Positions 1 through 10,449 are shown, counted from the stretch's first letter. The stretch: 64,000 bases of DNA from Fragilariopsis cylindrus CCMP1102 (GCA_900095095.1 FMBT01000353.1:124001-188000), one strand, 5' to 3'. Numbers and translations: made by a program. The notes: a model not told the origin generated them from the letters alone.

Positions 1-2
1 TG

Positions 3-191
3 CATTATCTTGATCCAAAAGATAGAGGTAGAGGTGGGCGGAAGCCCAGAGCTCAGAAGAGATATTTGCACATTCTAATTTGTGTAGACCAATATGATCC
101 TATGGAGCAGCTTTGGTTTTGGTTCCGACTTTGTTGGTTTGCGAAAACAAGGAGAAGCGAGATTGATATTTCGATAAAAAATAAAACCTGA
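3..191 (+). CDS. possible 3' end of a gene cut by the window edge
   Basis: One frame is open from the left edge to a TGA at 189-191 (62 codons). It begins with a basic Gly/Arg patch (DRGRGGRKPRAQKR) and then becomes Trp/Phe-rich. The basic patch looks like real coding sequence, but the tail does not resemble anything I recognise, and an open run of this length can occur by chance. It is listed only as a possible truncated last exon. Confidence 0.2.
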   Translation, partial: HYLDPKDRGRGGRKPRAQKRYLHILICVDQYDPMEQLWFWFRLCWFAKTRRSEIDISIKNKT

Positions 192-559
192 AAGAAAAAT
201 CTGATCGTAGTTCAATCACATCCGTGACTGAATCTACTATCCATGACTGAAAAGTAGCCGTTAAACAACGATAACGCGAGGTTTGAGATACTACTGCAGC
301 TGTCGTCTGTTGACACAAATCGATCGTGAGTTGACACGAATGAAATCAACGAATACTGCTCAAAAGAGCGAATTTGACATGTTTCAAATTGTTCTTATTC
401 GAAAGCATGATGCAATCTTTCTTTCGAAATCGAACAATACAAAATTAGGAAGTCAGAGTCATTAGGAGTTCTCATAAAAATAATATCTAACAAAGTCAAA
501 CGTTACTACTACTAATACTAATACTAATACTAATACTAAGAAAAACGAAAACATTAATC

Positions 560-955
560 ATGGTTGCCGTCGCCCCGAATAACTCTAAGTTACAAGTCAC
601 CGCTAATAATGCTGGTCTAGAAGAACAAGAAAAAGTGTCACCGAAACAATTGAAACGTCTGGAGGAACAAAAAGCTAATGAAGCGAAGAAGATGGCGAAG
701 CGTCAAGCCAAGGCTCTACAAAAGGAAAGAAAGACCACCGAGAAAGAAAACAAGGAAGCCGATCGTGAACGTAAGGCTGAAGAAGATCGGTTGTTGAATC
801 AAGGTTTGTGTGCGAAAGAAATGGAAGAGAAACAACGACAAGACGAAGAAGCTGTCTTACTGGAGGAATTTCTAAGAGAAGATCCGAAAAAAGTTCAAGC
901 ACACACCAAGAAATCTGCTTCTGATAGCAACCGTCTTGGAGTTGTCTTGAAATAA
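560..955 (+). CDS. small Lys/Glu-rich coiled-coil protein, unknown function
   Basis: The frame encodes 131 residues from an ATG at 560 that follows an AT-rich leader with a repeated CTAATA motif. After about 25 residues of Asn/Ala-rich sequence, residues 25-115 are almost entirely Lys, Glu, Arg, Gln and Ala in a heptad-like spacing (KQLKRLEEQKANEAKKMAKR). This predicts one long charged alpha-helix or coiled coil. There is no signal peptide, membrane segment or recognisable domain. The reverse strand also has an open frame here, but its composition looks like a shadow. Such helices occur in RNA-binding and cytoskeletal accessory proteins, but I do not recognise the family. Confidence 0.55.
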   Translation: MVAVAPNNSKLQVTANNAGLEEQEKVSPKQLKRLEEQKANEAKKMAKRQAKALQKERKTTEKENKEADRERKAEEDRLLNQGLCAKEMEEKQRQDEEAVLLEEFLREDPKKVQAHTKKSASDSNRLGVVLK

Positions 956-2165
956 TTAAATAAATAGAAGAAAGAAATGATGCAACATAAACAACGATAC
1001 ATCAGTTTTCGTTGCTCAAAGAAAGAAAGGGACAACGGGGTTTAAGAGTAAAAAATAAAAAGAAGAAGAAAGAAAAAGACATCATCCGAAGGAAACTCTT
1101 ATCAAGATAGTATCTCTTTTATAAATAAATATACATAGACTAATAAACATCTTTTTTAAAGTAAAAAAATAAATATCACAAAGTATCGTGATCTGATCTA
1201 TAATAATAAAGAGATAGTCGACTTGTGTACAAGTTGCCGTGTCGTGCAAAGACAGAGTAGTGGTGAAGGTTAAGAAGACAAGTATTCGCCATAGCGTCAC
1301 AGTCGTGTAACATCAATAGTGCAGATGGTCAGATAGGGCGCAACAGCAAGGCATTTCGATGCGATCGAGAGAATTCGTCCGAGGCAACGTGATCTATTGA
1401 TAAAACAGATAGGAGAAAGAAAGATAGGCGATGCAGACAATCATTGTCGTCGACAAACAAACAGACAGACATCGATAGTAGGATGCACAGCTCTTCACAG
1501 ACCATAAACTTAAGGCATCACACTCTATGGTGCCTCAAATGAGGTGCTGTGCCTTCGTGGAAACGGTATTCGGTCATTTCCGGGAGGATCCAAGTTAGAT
1601 ATTTATATTAATTATTATCAGAAGGAGAGAGAAGATTAGATTATTGAACACCATTTATTGGCAAACTTCCTATAATCGTAACTTCCCTAGTAATTTCTTC
1701 TACGATGTTTTGTTGATACACTCGAATATCTTTGAGGTCATACAGTACATTACATCCCTTTTTTTAGATAAAAGCAGAAAGCAAACGCACCGCATGTGAA
1801 TATACATTATTCTTAATATTGAAAATACACCGTAGACTTTTCATTGTGAGAAATGTATTGAAACTACTACCCTCTCTCTCCCTACCATCCATCCCACTTC
1901 ACTAGAGGTAATACGTTTTCAAAACATATAAAGAATGCGATTTACTATTGCAATTTAAATGTTGATCTTGGTGAAAATTTAGATGGAACTCCATACAATA
2001 CACACTATAAAAACAATGCTAGTACCAAAGAATTGATTGTGTATGCTCCCCAGAATGTATATTGAGATTAGCAGAGCAGGGCAAATTACTCTTTAATGTG
2101 TATTGAATATCAATAGTCTATTTATTTCAAAATTGTCTTTGATCTTCGAAAACGAAACTGGATAA
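956..2165. other. intergenic, no gene seen
   Basis: This 1.2-kb AT-rich stretch separates the 3' end of the small coiled-coil gene from the 3' end of the convergent VTT gene. A 72-codon reverse frame at 1082-1300 has no coding character. A short imperfect inverted motif lies near 1510-1550 (GGCATCACACTC ... GAGGTGCTGTGCC). Nothing else stands out. Confidence 0.6.
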
Positions 2166-3368
2166 CTAACCACATGATGCTTTCAATGTTACTCTTAACG
2201 AGTTATCAGACTCTGTCTCAGTGGTTGATGTATTATCCTTTTTATCTCCATGGTCGTCACCGTCCACATTATTACTTCTGTCGTGTTGCTGCCGTTGTTG
2301 TTGTTGTTGTTGTTGTTCCAATTCTTCTACTACTATTATTTCTCCTTCTTCTTCTTCTTCTTCTCGTTGTTGTTGTTGTTGTTGTTGTTGTTGATTCGTA
2401 ACCATCTTGTTAAGTTCCTTTTTGGCGTAATAGGATGTTAATGCTATAGCTAATAAACCAAAAATAACACCAAGGACAACAACTGTGATCGTAACAGCCT
2501 TGTTATCGTTACTGTCATTATCGCTATTATTGTTGACACTATCTGTTAAACTACCAGCAGATGCACCCAAAAATACATAAAATATTGTTCCCGGTAATAT
2601 TGCAAAATTTGAAAGGCAATAACTACCAAATCTAACAGTAGATACTCCCGCGATATAGTTAAGTACAACAAATGGTGTAATTGGACTTAGTCGTAATAAA
2701 CACATGATCCGTAATCCCTTTTCTGCTAATGCAATATCCAATGCCTCAAATAATGTATATCTTGTACTTAGTCGTCGGACACTATCATGAAATAAATACC
2801 GTCCAAGTAAGAATGCAACAATAGCACTTGCAAATGCACCAATAAAGACTGCGACTGTACCAAGAACAACACCCCAAAAAATCGATCCATCAAAACTTGC
2901 ACTAAATACAAATCCACTACCGAATGTTAGTAATGCACCTGGGACACATAATACAGTTGCAATAAAATAAACAAATATAAATGCAATAACACCTTCACCA
3001 GGATTTTCTTTTATCCATTCTAAGAATATTGTTATCCCATGTCGGATATATTTTTGTCCAAACGTTGAATCAACTATAACAAAACATATTATTATTAATA
3101 ATATTGTACCAATAATAATTTTTCGATACAATCGTTTTCGATTATTCCGTTGCTGTTGTTGCTGCTGCTGCTGTTGATCTTGATCTTGCTCTTCTTCATC
3201 TTCTCCGATCGACGACGATAACGATAATGATAATGGCGATGATGATGTTCTATCTATTGTGTTGCGGTCACCTGTAGTATCAACCTCACCGTCAATCTCA
3301 TCAATAAGTGAGGAGGAGGTATCACATCCAACTGCAGGACCAGTACGAAGAAGTTCGACTTCGAACAT
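2166..3368 (-). CDS. TVP38/TMEM64 (VTT-domain) membrane protein
   Basis: This is a single 400-residue frame. Residues 1-75 are acidic and Gln-rich. A first membrane helix follows at about 80-105. The VTT/SNARE-associated domain core lies at roughly 125-290, with hydrophobic helices, the pattern TVLCVPGALLTFGSGFVF, a Gly/Ala-rich segment (GAFASAIVAFLLGRYLF), and the conserved LRLSPITPFVVLNYIAG motif followed by a final helix. The C-terminal 100 residues are a Gln/Glu/Asp-rich cytosolic tail. Family members (yeast Tvp38, human TMEM64, TMEM41B, VMP1) are Golgi or ER multipass proteins, several with lipid-scramblase activity. The precise role here is inferred only from the family. No intron is needed. 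A second VTT gene with plastid signals lies at 49 kb. Confidence 0.88.
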   Translation of the reverse strand: MFEVELLRTGPAVGCDTSSSLIDEIDGEVDTTGDRNTIDRTSSSPLSLSLSSSIGEDEEEQDQDQQQQQQQQQRNNRKRLYRKIIIGTILLIIICFVIVDSTFGQKYIRHGITIFLEWIKENPGEGVIAFIFVYFIATVLCVPGALLTFGSGFVFSASFDGSIFWGVVLGTVAVFIGAFASAIVAFLLGRYLFHDSVRRLSTRYTLFEALDIALAEKGLRIMCLLRLSPITPFVVLNYIAGVSTVRFGSYCLSNFAILPGTIFYVFLGASAGSLTDSVNNNSDNDSNDNKAVTITVVVLGVIFGLLAIALTSYYAKKELNKMVTNQQQQQQQQQREEEEEEGEIIVVEELEQQQQQQQRQQHDRSNNVDGDDHGDKKDNTSTTETESDNSLRVTLKASCG

Positions 3369-3649
3369 AGATAAAGTCGTAAACAGTCTTGCTTATTGCG
3401 TTACGTACGTTCTCAGAAATAATAACGCAAACGAAGTACAGTATGTTTGCATTCCATCAAATGATGACGTCAAAATGTATGAAGTCTGATTGGTCTAATA
3501 ACTACTTCAAAGTAGTAGAGATGTGATTTCTGCTTGGCGAAAGGGTTCTTTTACCATTCCTTCCCAGATTATTAGAATGTTTTTATATCAGTTCATAGTG
3601 TGAAGTATAGAAAGTATAATATTTCTGCATCTCACAACAAACTTTAGCT

Positions 3650-3721
3650 GTCCGATTGGTCTAGAGGCATGATTCCTGCTTTGGGTGCAGGAGGTCCCGG
3701 GTTCGATTCCCGGATCGGACC
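3650..3721 (+). tRNA. tRNA-Pro (UGG)
   Basis: A full cloverleaf can be folded. The acceptor is GTCCGAT/ATCGGAC, the anticodon stem CCTGC/GCAGG encloses the loop TTTGGGT with anticodon TGG, and the T arm is CCGGGTTCGATTCCCGG. There is no intron, and the CCA is not encoded. A T-rich tract just downstream (TCCTTTTAA) would serve as an RNA polymerase III terminator. An identical copy lies at 36192-36263. Confidence 0.95.
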
Positions 3722-4558
3722 TCCTTTTAATGTTCCTTATGTTTTTTTATCCATTATTTTTGTCCAAATTCGGTTGAGTTGAACTTGAGTTACAGTATTA
3801 ATGATTGTTTGTTTTTGAAACGGAAAGATGAAGTACGATATTGTGCTGCTATAGAAAATTAGAATACATGTTAACATTGCACACTACTACTACTACCTTC
3901 CTTGATTGAATTATTCTTTCTATCTTTGACCCTCCCTTTTTCCATACAAAAAGCTTTTTTTTAGAAAGATTCTTTTTGTCTTTCGTTTTCATCCATTTTC
4001 AATGTGGCATTTCTTTGCTGCTGCCAAAGTCTCATTTGATGCTGAATTTGTCATTTTTTGGTTTATTGCCTTTAGCTGTGCCGATAGGTTGGAGCTGAAG
4101 TTTTGCTATGTTTGCCTTTGCCCTTGGGAGGTTCTGTCTGAAATGGATTATTTTTTGTTGTTTCTTGTTGTTTCCTGTTCTTCTGTATTATTACGCCATT
4201 GTTTATTGAGAGTGTTGTTGGTTCACACACTGACTACGCTGTGGTCTTCTGCAAAATTTGCACTGTGTCCACAGGTATGTCCATTGTGAGTTGCAAAGCT
4301 AGCTAGATTCAAACGGTCATCTTTCTATTTCTATTGAAAAGACTTTGTGAATATTGATTCTTTTTGTCCTTCATTCCCATCCACTTATGTCCAAAGTGTT
4401 GAATTGTAATACCACCACGCATTCCTGTTACTTTGAGTCACCACTGTTTCTTTGCCTTGCTATGATATTATAAATTCTTGAAGAATCTAATTGCTTTACT
4501 GGCGCGTTCCCGCTCGATGTGGTATTTTTGGAGACACTCGCGACTAATTTTTTTTAAT
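3722..4558. other. intergenic, no convincing gene
   Basis: This AT-rich region downstream of the tRNA contains a 95-codon Cys/Leu/Phe-rich open frame at 4002-4289. It lacks any recognisable motif and looks like chance. The last part (about 4500-4558) leads into a piece shared with the MITE inside E2. Confidence 0.55.
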
Positions 4559-4607
4559 GCGCGATACCTCGCGACAAGGAAAATTCTTTTGAAAATTATT
4601 AAGTATT
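4559..4607 (-). repeat. fragment shared with the MITE at 15.9-16.4 kb
   Basis: The reverse complement of this stretch matches 16191-16237 over about 47 bases with only a few differences. Both contain the distinctive core TCGCGAGGTATCGCGC preceded by TTTTCAAAAGAATTTTCC. It is probably a remnant of a related small DNA transposon beside the MITE-like element that starts at 4630. Confidence 0.7.
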
Positions 4608-4629
4608 GGATGGAAAATTATCCTATCAT

Positions 4630-5162
4630 CATGACAATGGGAATGTATTGAATCGAACCTCCATGGATATCGATCTATTTAACATACGCTTATAAGAAGA
4701 AATATAGATATTTGTATTGTTAAGAGAGGAAAAAAGTTTGGGTTGAATTTGGTCATCTGGAGAAAATTCTATGACAATATATATGACTGGCAGGCAGATT
4801 TTGAATCGCCAGGAAGAGGTGCATAAGAGAGGAAGATTAAAAATCAAATAATGGACTAATAGATAAAGTGCTAATACAGATGTCTCTATTACTATCATAT
4901 ATGTGAATGCGATAATTTTCATTCTTATTGCTACGTTAAGAGAGCACCCATTATCAACGAGTATGTAGGACATGTTTTTTTCGGAAAATCCGATCATGTG
5001 CATCTTTTTTTAAGAGAGAGTTTAAGTACTAAAAATTGATCCTATACAACCGAAATTTTTTGTCCTTGTTAAGAGTACAGCCATCTATATTTCGTCTCAT
5101 AAGCGTATGTTAAATAGATGGATATCCATGGAGGTTCGATTCAATACATTCCCATTGTCATG
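4630..5162. mobile_element. 533-bp MITE-like element with long terminal inverted repeats
   Basis: The left end begins CATGACAATGGGAATG and the right end finishes with its exact reverse complement. The arms match over about 66 bases with one difference (a G/C change inside GGATATCGATC versus GGATATCCATC), and weaker similarity extends to about 80 bases. The interior is AT-rich. The 124-codon reverse frame inside it mostly translates the inverted repeat and is not credible. No clear target duplication flanks the ends, so the exact boundary and superfamily are open. It is most likely a non-autonomous DNA transposon. Confidence 0.75.
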
Positions 5163-5240
5163 TGTTAATAAGGAATTTTCATGCGTTTTACTGCATAGGT
5201 GCGCGATAAATTATTATTTTCAAGAAAGAACGGATGGGTG

Positions 5241-5387
5241 AATCGGGCGGATTTTTAACTGTATGATCGTGGCTATTCCACACAATACTACCTAGACCTG
5301 TCGATAATTTGGAATGTGTAGAATCGACAGGGATAGATACTGTAGAAGGTTTGAGGAGTTACCATACAGTTAAAAATCCCCCCGATT
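5241..5387. repeat. 147-bp foldback at the left end of E0
   Basis: The outer arms are 25 bases (5241-5265 and 5363-5387) with one mismatch. An inner pair, CCTGTCGAT/ATCGACAGG, is also complementary. The right half is the beginning of E0 repeat A, and the left half looks like a diverged inverted copy of it. Inverted 5' segments are known from Penelope elements, but here the two halves differ more than the two A copies do. Confidence 0.6.
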
Positions 5388-5845
5388 GTTGGTACTTCAC
5401 TGCATAGCGCGTGTTAACCAATCCCGTGTGGCAGGCGTCTGTCCGCAGATTGTCACACAGTGCCGATATCCGTATCACATCGAGCCGGAACACGCCTACT
5501 ATTAGATTGATTTGATTTGCTTATGCGTCTCTTTGAAACCAGATCTATAAATAAGTATGAGCAGATGAATGAAGTAATGCAATTGATATGAAATAAATTT
5601 TGTTCTGTTACTTTTAATTCTTGCTGTACATCACCACTAACAAATAGCCTGGAAATTACTTATGCTTAGCGCAACACTGACAAACTCCAGCTGTGTATCT
5701 CAAGCGACAACGGGACTACCAATTCAATTCAGAAAGAACAACGGTATCACTGTTACTTAGACATCCACTCAAACTCTTGCTCCAAATTGACCCACTCAGT
5801 TAGATCCCCAGGACTCAAACTAGATTGATCACAACACACTCCAAG
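5315..5845 (+). repeat. E0 terminal repeat A, left copy
   Basis: These 531 bases match 30758-31288 over their whole length without an indel, and I found a single difference (GGCAGGCGTC versus GGCAGGTGTC). No reading frame is evident. At this end A lies outside B, and at the other end A' also lies outside B'. It is best read as the tail of a 5'-truncated upstream copy in tandem with E0, as Penelope-like elements often show. Confidence 0.85.
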
Positions 5846-6196
5846 CCGCCCCCTCCCAAAAACGCATTGACTACATACAGGGTCAAACCACGTATGGACA
5901 TCATTTAGTTTTTTATCTAAAATATAAACACCACTCAGGGTCAAACCGTTTGGAGCTTATATAGTGGCAAAAAACTGTAAACTACACACGCAGGGTCAAA
6001 CCGCGTGGAGCTTATTTAGTTTTTTACCACATACCTGTCGACTATATTTTTAAATAATTCAATACACTGACCAACAACAAAGACAACTGCTGAAGAAGCC
6101 TAATGGCGAAAATTAATGCTAATAACATAATTTCAGTTAACCTATTGTATATGATTAATAGTTTCACTCCTTTAGCGCTAAACCTAATAACATTGT
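5846..6196 (+). repeat. E0 terminal repeat B, left copy, with three iterons
   Basis: These 351 bases recur at 30410-30760. They appear identical except in the C-rich first dozen bases. Three copies of CAGGGTCAAACC start at 5878, 5936 and 5991, each followed by a related TGGA(C/G)..TAT stretch, so the repeat has its own internal periodicity of about 55-58 bp. It lies directly upstream of ORF1 and probably holds the E0 promoter and 5' UTR. Confidence 0.85.
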
Positions 6197-6274
6197 ATTA
6201 TTTAAAGTAGTCTCGAAACAAGCAACCTAGTACTATAATAAAAGTGAATATTTTACAGAAAATCGATCGAAAAC

Positions 6275-7850
6275 ATGAACAGCGACATTCAAACACAACG
6301 CACCTCAACCGGAAACGATTCGGTTGATTCGGCTGATCCGGACCCTAACCTCAACCCCAATGCGAATGACGGAAAAATGATCCTTCCCTTCGTACAGGCA
6401 CAGAACCACAACGCCCAAATGGTTACTCCTTTCAAAAACATCCATTCCGACACGACAGATACCAACGGTACCGACGAGTTGGATGGATACGTAAATCCCG
6501 AACCAGAAGATGAAGAAAGTACGCTTAACCCTGAAGACGAGAAAGTTGATGATGATGATGATGATGATGACGAAGATATTAATGTAACCGAAAGCGCCAG
6601 CGACGAAACAAGAGACAACACCGTTGATCTCACTAACGATAAAAATAATACAGAAGAAGAAGAAAACGAAAAAAGCAACGAAAACAAAAATAAAAATGGA
6701 AAAAGCAACGAAAATAATAATAAAAATAGAAATGGAGAACCTATCACAACAACAGAAACGGAGAAAAGCAACGCAGAAGGAAATACGGATACTGACAGTA
6801 CCGTAGCAGGCGATGGAAGTATTAGCACAAAGTCAAGCAAATCAGACATCATCAACAACAAATTATCAGCAAAAGCAAGGCTGGAGAGAGATCAGCTTAT
6901 GTCATTCTATCTCTTCAAAAAATGGGATTTGGAACACCCACCAAAACTCGTTAGTCAATTCTGGATGGAACACCCAAAGGTAGTGGTCGAGGCGATGAAA
7001 CATTGGATCTACGCAGACATAACAGTGCCAATTCCATATCGATGGAACGCAGTTGATTATTCGTGTACTAACATGTGCAAGGAGCCCAGAAAAGCAAAGA
7101 AAGGAGAACATTACATTGAAATGACAATGATACAAGTGGTGGACCTATGCGAAGCATTTATCCGACACCCGAGAACGAGAGAACATAAAAAATTCAGTGG
7201 CGACGAAAAATATGTAAAATATTCTCCAATTATAGTTAAATCGAAGAGTGAGCTAGTAGCTGCAGAATTACAGGTTAAAAAGACTACGGCGGACGTGTTG
7301 TCAGTAGACAGAGCCGCAAAAGAAGCGGAAGGTGGAGACCCCAACTACCTAAAGAAGATACGTTTGCTTGCATGCAAAGGGAAAAGAAAGTTGGTAAAAC
7401 TAAAACAAATCAGAGATAATTGTAGCAGGAATTTGCGATTCGCGGTTGAAACAATTCAGACATCCGTCACTCTTGCGGCAGAAAAGGCCACCAATGAAAA
7501 GCAATCCGTCAACGACAAAGCAAGGCTTCAACAGCTCTTCGATACATGGAATGACGATGACGATGAGCTGTCGTCGGCGCTTGATGATCAGACTAACGAC
7601 ACTCCCCCTAGCTTAAAAACAACGAATTCAAAGGATACTAGAAACAAAGGCATCAACGGATCAATAACGATTGAACGCAATCCAAGCCAAGTCAGTGAAC
7701 TCACTTCGAAAACTAATCAGGTACCAGCAGCAATTGACGATGAACCGGCATTTACGATAGCTGATGTAGAATACAGTCCATGTACTGAGCTGAAAGACAA
7801 ATATATCAATTTTATGAATGATAATATTGATATCGATCATAAGCATGTAG
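6275..7850 (+). CDS. E0 ORF1, part upstream of the E1 insertion
   Basis: An ATG at 6275, just after repeat B, opens a frame that continues to the E1 insertion point. The first 200 residues are low complexity: Asp/Glu runs, then Asn/Lys/Glu repeats, then Thr/Ser-rich. After that comes an ordered-looking segment with aromatic residues (FYLFKKWDLEHPPK, FWMEHPKVVVEAMKHW), followed by a Lys/Arg/Ala-rich helical region. I recognise no domain. By position it is the companion protein of the PLE reverse transcriptase and probably binds nucleic acid, but that is inference. The rest of the ORF1 region lies beyond E1, at 26.5-28.1 kb. Confidence 0.65.
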
Positions 7851-8130
7851 TGATAAGATACTTAAGTCACTAGCAGCCGGCGCTAAGAGAGAACGACCGT
7901 TACTAGCCAGTACATTAAAGACTACAGCCCAGCATGGCAGTTGCAACCGGGCGAGCCATCTCCAATCACAACTGAACCACTCGCTAAGACAAATCGCCAA
8001 CCCAGTCAGCCAAGTGTGGAATACAGTTGCAATAGGAAATACAACCCAGTTAGGGCGCTAAGATAGATAGCTCATAATAACTTTAGACATTAGTTAATAA
8101 CCAAAGTATACGCTATATCGTAGCTCAACA
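7851..8130 (+). repeat. E1 5' LTR
   Basis: This 280-bp LTR begins TGATAAGATACTTAAG and ends GTAGCTCAACA. It matches 26224-26503 along its full length with no difference noticed. The target duplication TGTAG abuts it on the left. No confident tRNA primer-binding match was seen immediately downstream. Confidence 0.93.
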
Positions 8131-8252
8131 GTCTAAAGTTATATTGTCGCTTAAGCAACAATCCTAAGAGACACAAAACATACTGTACGTTCACAACATA
8201 CCGTAAGAAAAAAGAAACAGATAAGACAAAATATCAAACAACAACAACCACC

Positions 8253-9518
8253 ATGTCACAGGAAATAGATGAAACAATCGACCTAACGGACATCACCCGT
8301 AACGACAGTCCACCAACTCTAATTAGTATCACTAAGGCCAGGAGAGAAATCAGTCGACAGTTACAAACAAGGGTATGCGCTGATCCGCAGACACAAGATC
8401 ATGGTCACTCATACATCGTATGGAGCAACAGTGACTGGCTGAAGAAAAGACAAGTAACTTCCCAGATCATGCCACCAACCAATCCTGGAATTTATGGTGG
8501 CAACACACATCAATTACTGGAGATCCACAAGACCGCGACATTGGCGTGGCGCCGCTACAAATTAGCACAGGCTGCCACAAAGAAGATGATCATGCATGCA
8601 TTCAAAGACTATCATTTCTTGGAACTCCAAGACGACAACGGAGACATTGTGGGTTACACTGCAATTGAATTATTCGACCACCTCATGGACCAATATGTCC
8701 AGCCAGAGGATGTGGCGGATCAAGTAACAGCGTTACACAAGATCCTTGAACAAGACTTCGACCCAAATGAAGAGCCACAGGTGTACTACAAAGCAGTACA
8801 GGATGCACGGAATACACTACATTCCCTCAACCAAACAGTTGATGATGAAACCCTCATCAGACATGGCCTCAATCAGTTCAAAGAACACATTGATTTAAAG
8901 CTAGATATCAAAGAGTGGAAAAAGCTCAATCGAGCGGAGAAAACATGGAAGAAATTTAAAACTCACTTCACAAAAGCAATCAGTGACAACAAGAAAGATA
9001 CTGGTACACTCAAAGCAATTGGAATTGCCAATGCTGTCAGAGAACGAGAGAATCAGCACAAAGAAAATCAAATCGTCCTAGCCCAAGCATCCGTTGAAGC
9101 AAATGAAAAGATTGTGGCATTGGAACAAAGCTATGCTGCCCTCATGGCGAAACAGCCACTACCAACCCCACTCAAGGAAACTGTATACGACGACCGATCG
9201 AATCAAATCAAAGTACTCACTGACAGACTCAACCAACTCGAAAATGCCAAGGGTAGAGGAGGAAAAGGAGGTGGTGGAGGAAGCAAACGCGGAGCCTACA
9301 GAGCATTAGGCAGTGGCAGTTTCCCCAGAAACGATGAATCAGGCTGCAGGACATGCCGACGATGGGACAATGACGAATACTGTTGGACATGTGGATTTGA
9401 TATCAAACACAACAGTATGACATGCAAGTACATCAAGGATCATGCCAATCACAAAAAGGAGGCAACAGCAACAAACACCATGGGCGGATCAACTCGCAAC
9501 TTGAACCTCCGCGCCTGA
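8253..9518 (+). CDS. E1 Gag (capsid/nucleocapsid) ORF
   Basis: The 421-residue frame starts 122 bases after the LTR. Residues 1-20 are acidic. Residues 60-260 resemble the helical copia-type Gag domain, with conserved-looking segments (TATLAWRRYKLAQAATKKMIMHAF and the helices that follow). Residues 270-330 are a predicted coiled coil. A Gly/Lys-rich hinge comes next. A zinc knuckle close to the C terminus reads CWTCGFDIKHNSMTC (C-x2-C-x5-H-x4-C). The pol part follows in the same direction. This is a fossil or recently active mobile-element gene, not a host gene. Confidence 0.8.
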   Translation: MSQEIDETIDLTDITRNDSPPTLISITKARREISRQLQTRVCADPQTQDHGHSYIVWSNSDWLKKRQVTSQIMPPTNPGIYGGNTHQLLEIHKTATLAWRRYKLAQAATKKMIMHAFKDYHFLELQDDNGDIVGYTAIELFDHLMDQYVQPEDVADQVTALHKILEQDFDPNEEPQVYYKAVQDARNTLHSLNQTVDDETLIRHGLNQFKEHIDLKLDIKEWKKLNRAEKTWKKFKTHFTKAISDNKKDTGTLKAIGIANAVRERENQHKENQIVLAQASVEANEKIVALEQSYAALMAKQPLPTPLKETVYDDRSNQIKVLTDRLNQLENAKGRGGKGGGGGSKRGAYRALGSGSFPRNDESGCRTCRRWDNDEYCWTCGFDIKHNSMTCKYIKDHANHKKEATATNTMGGSTRNLNLRA

Positions 9519-9795
9519 AGTGGTTGGAAGAATGACAGTATAATTGAAATAGTCAAAAATAAAAATAATAAAAAAGAATCTATTAAACCAATTACACACT
9601 GTTATTCTTCGCGAACCAATAGCTACAAAGCACTAGCCACAATCCTAGAAGATAATGAATACATCAACACTGTTGCTGACTCGGGAGCAACCGGTCACTT
9701 CCTACCGAACGACGATGATAAAGAAAATAGCCACAAAGAAATAAGAGTCATCTGTGCAAACAACCACTCAATGACATCAGTAGCAACAACAAAAT

Positions 9796-10059
9796 TAATA
9801 GAGCGTTACAAGCAGTAAGTAGTCAAATAGGTTTAGACTAAAGTAGAAATTATGAGTACTAGCTATTGTAATGAGTCGGGTCTGTATCGTATCGTATATC
9901 GCAAGTGAATGCGATATCGTATATGAAAGTCAGTCCTGAGTGATTCTTGAGTCACTAGTATTCGGAGTCGTAGTCGATATCATGCGCGCAAGCGCGTGAT
10001 ATAATAACTTATATGAGATAATCAGAAGCCGGTACGCTATCGCCAGCTACCGTCTGTTA
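9796..10059 (-). repeat. E2 3' LTR (left copy)
   Basis: This 264-bp copy begins TAATAGAGCG and ends CGTCTGTTA on the plus strand, so the ends are TAA...TTA. It contains two internal palindromes (ATATCGCA...TGCGATAT and ATATCATGCGCG...CGCGTGATAT). The polypurine tract lies at 10060-10070 on the minus strand. It matches 22165-22428 with no difference noticed. Confidence 0.92.
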
Positions 10060-10449
10060 CTCCCCTTTATTTCACATAAGGTATTATTTGTATCGTATAC
10101 AAGGATTCTCTTAAAAAACCTTTTTAGGAAAAAGAGAAAACTTTACTTTATCTTTTATCCAAAAGATATTTGATAATTTGTTTGTTTGCTTGTTGTTTTC
10201 GTAGGCAGGTGGTATTCGCACATGGTGGGTTGTAAAATGTGTGAACAAAACTTAGAATATAATTTTGCAATCCTTTATATTTCTTCATTAACAATACAAT
10301 CTTCATCATTGTATCATCCTTCAAAATATGTCGATTCTGGCAAAATTTATTTATCGTAATGGAGTATCACGATATGTTGTATAATTTCTTTCTTCATTGT
10401 AATAAATTTTACAATGTTCAGATCTTCATTCACCGTAACACGATTTACG

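Noticed and set aside
4002-4289. 95-codon Cys/Leu/Phe-rich plus frame
   Set aside because: It has no motif, no codon pattern like neighbouring genes, and no promoter or intron context. It is probably chance.
5878-6002. CAGGGTCAAACC repeats as a small CRISPR array
   Set aside because: There are only three copies, repeat and spacer are not sharply bounded, the identical set recurs in B', and the setting is a eukaryotic retroelement.
6191-6200. telomeric-type repeats at E0 ends, as in other endonuclease-deficient PLEs
   Set aside because: CTAAACCTAATAA near the B end is only vaguely similar, and no tandem telomeric repeats occur at either boundary.
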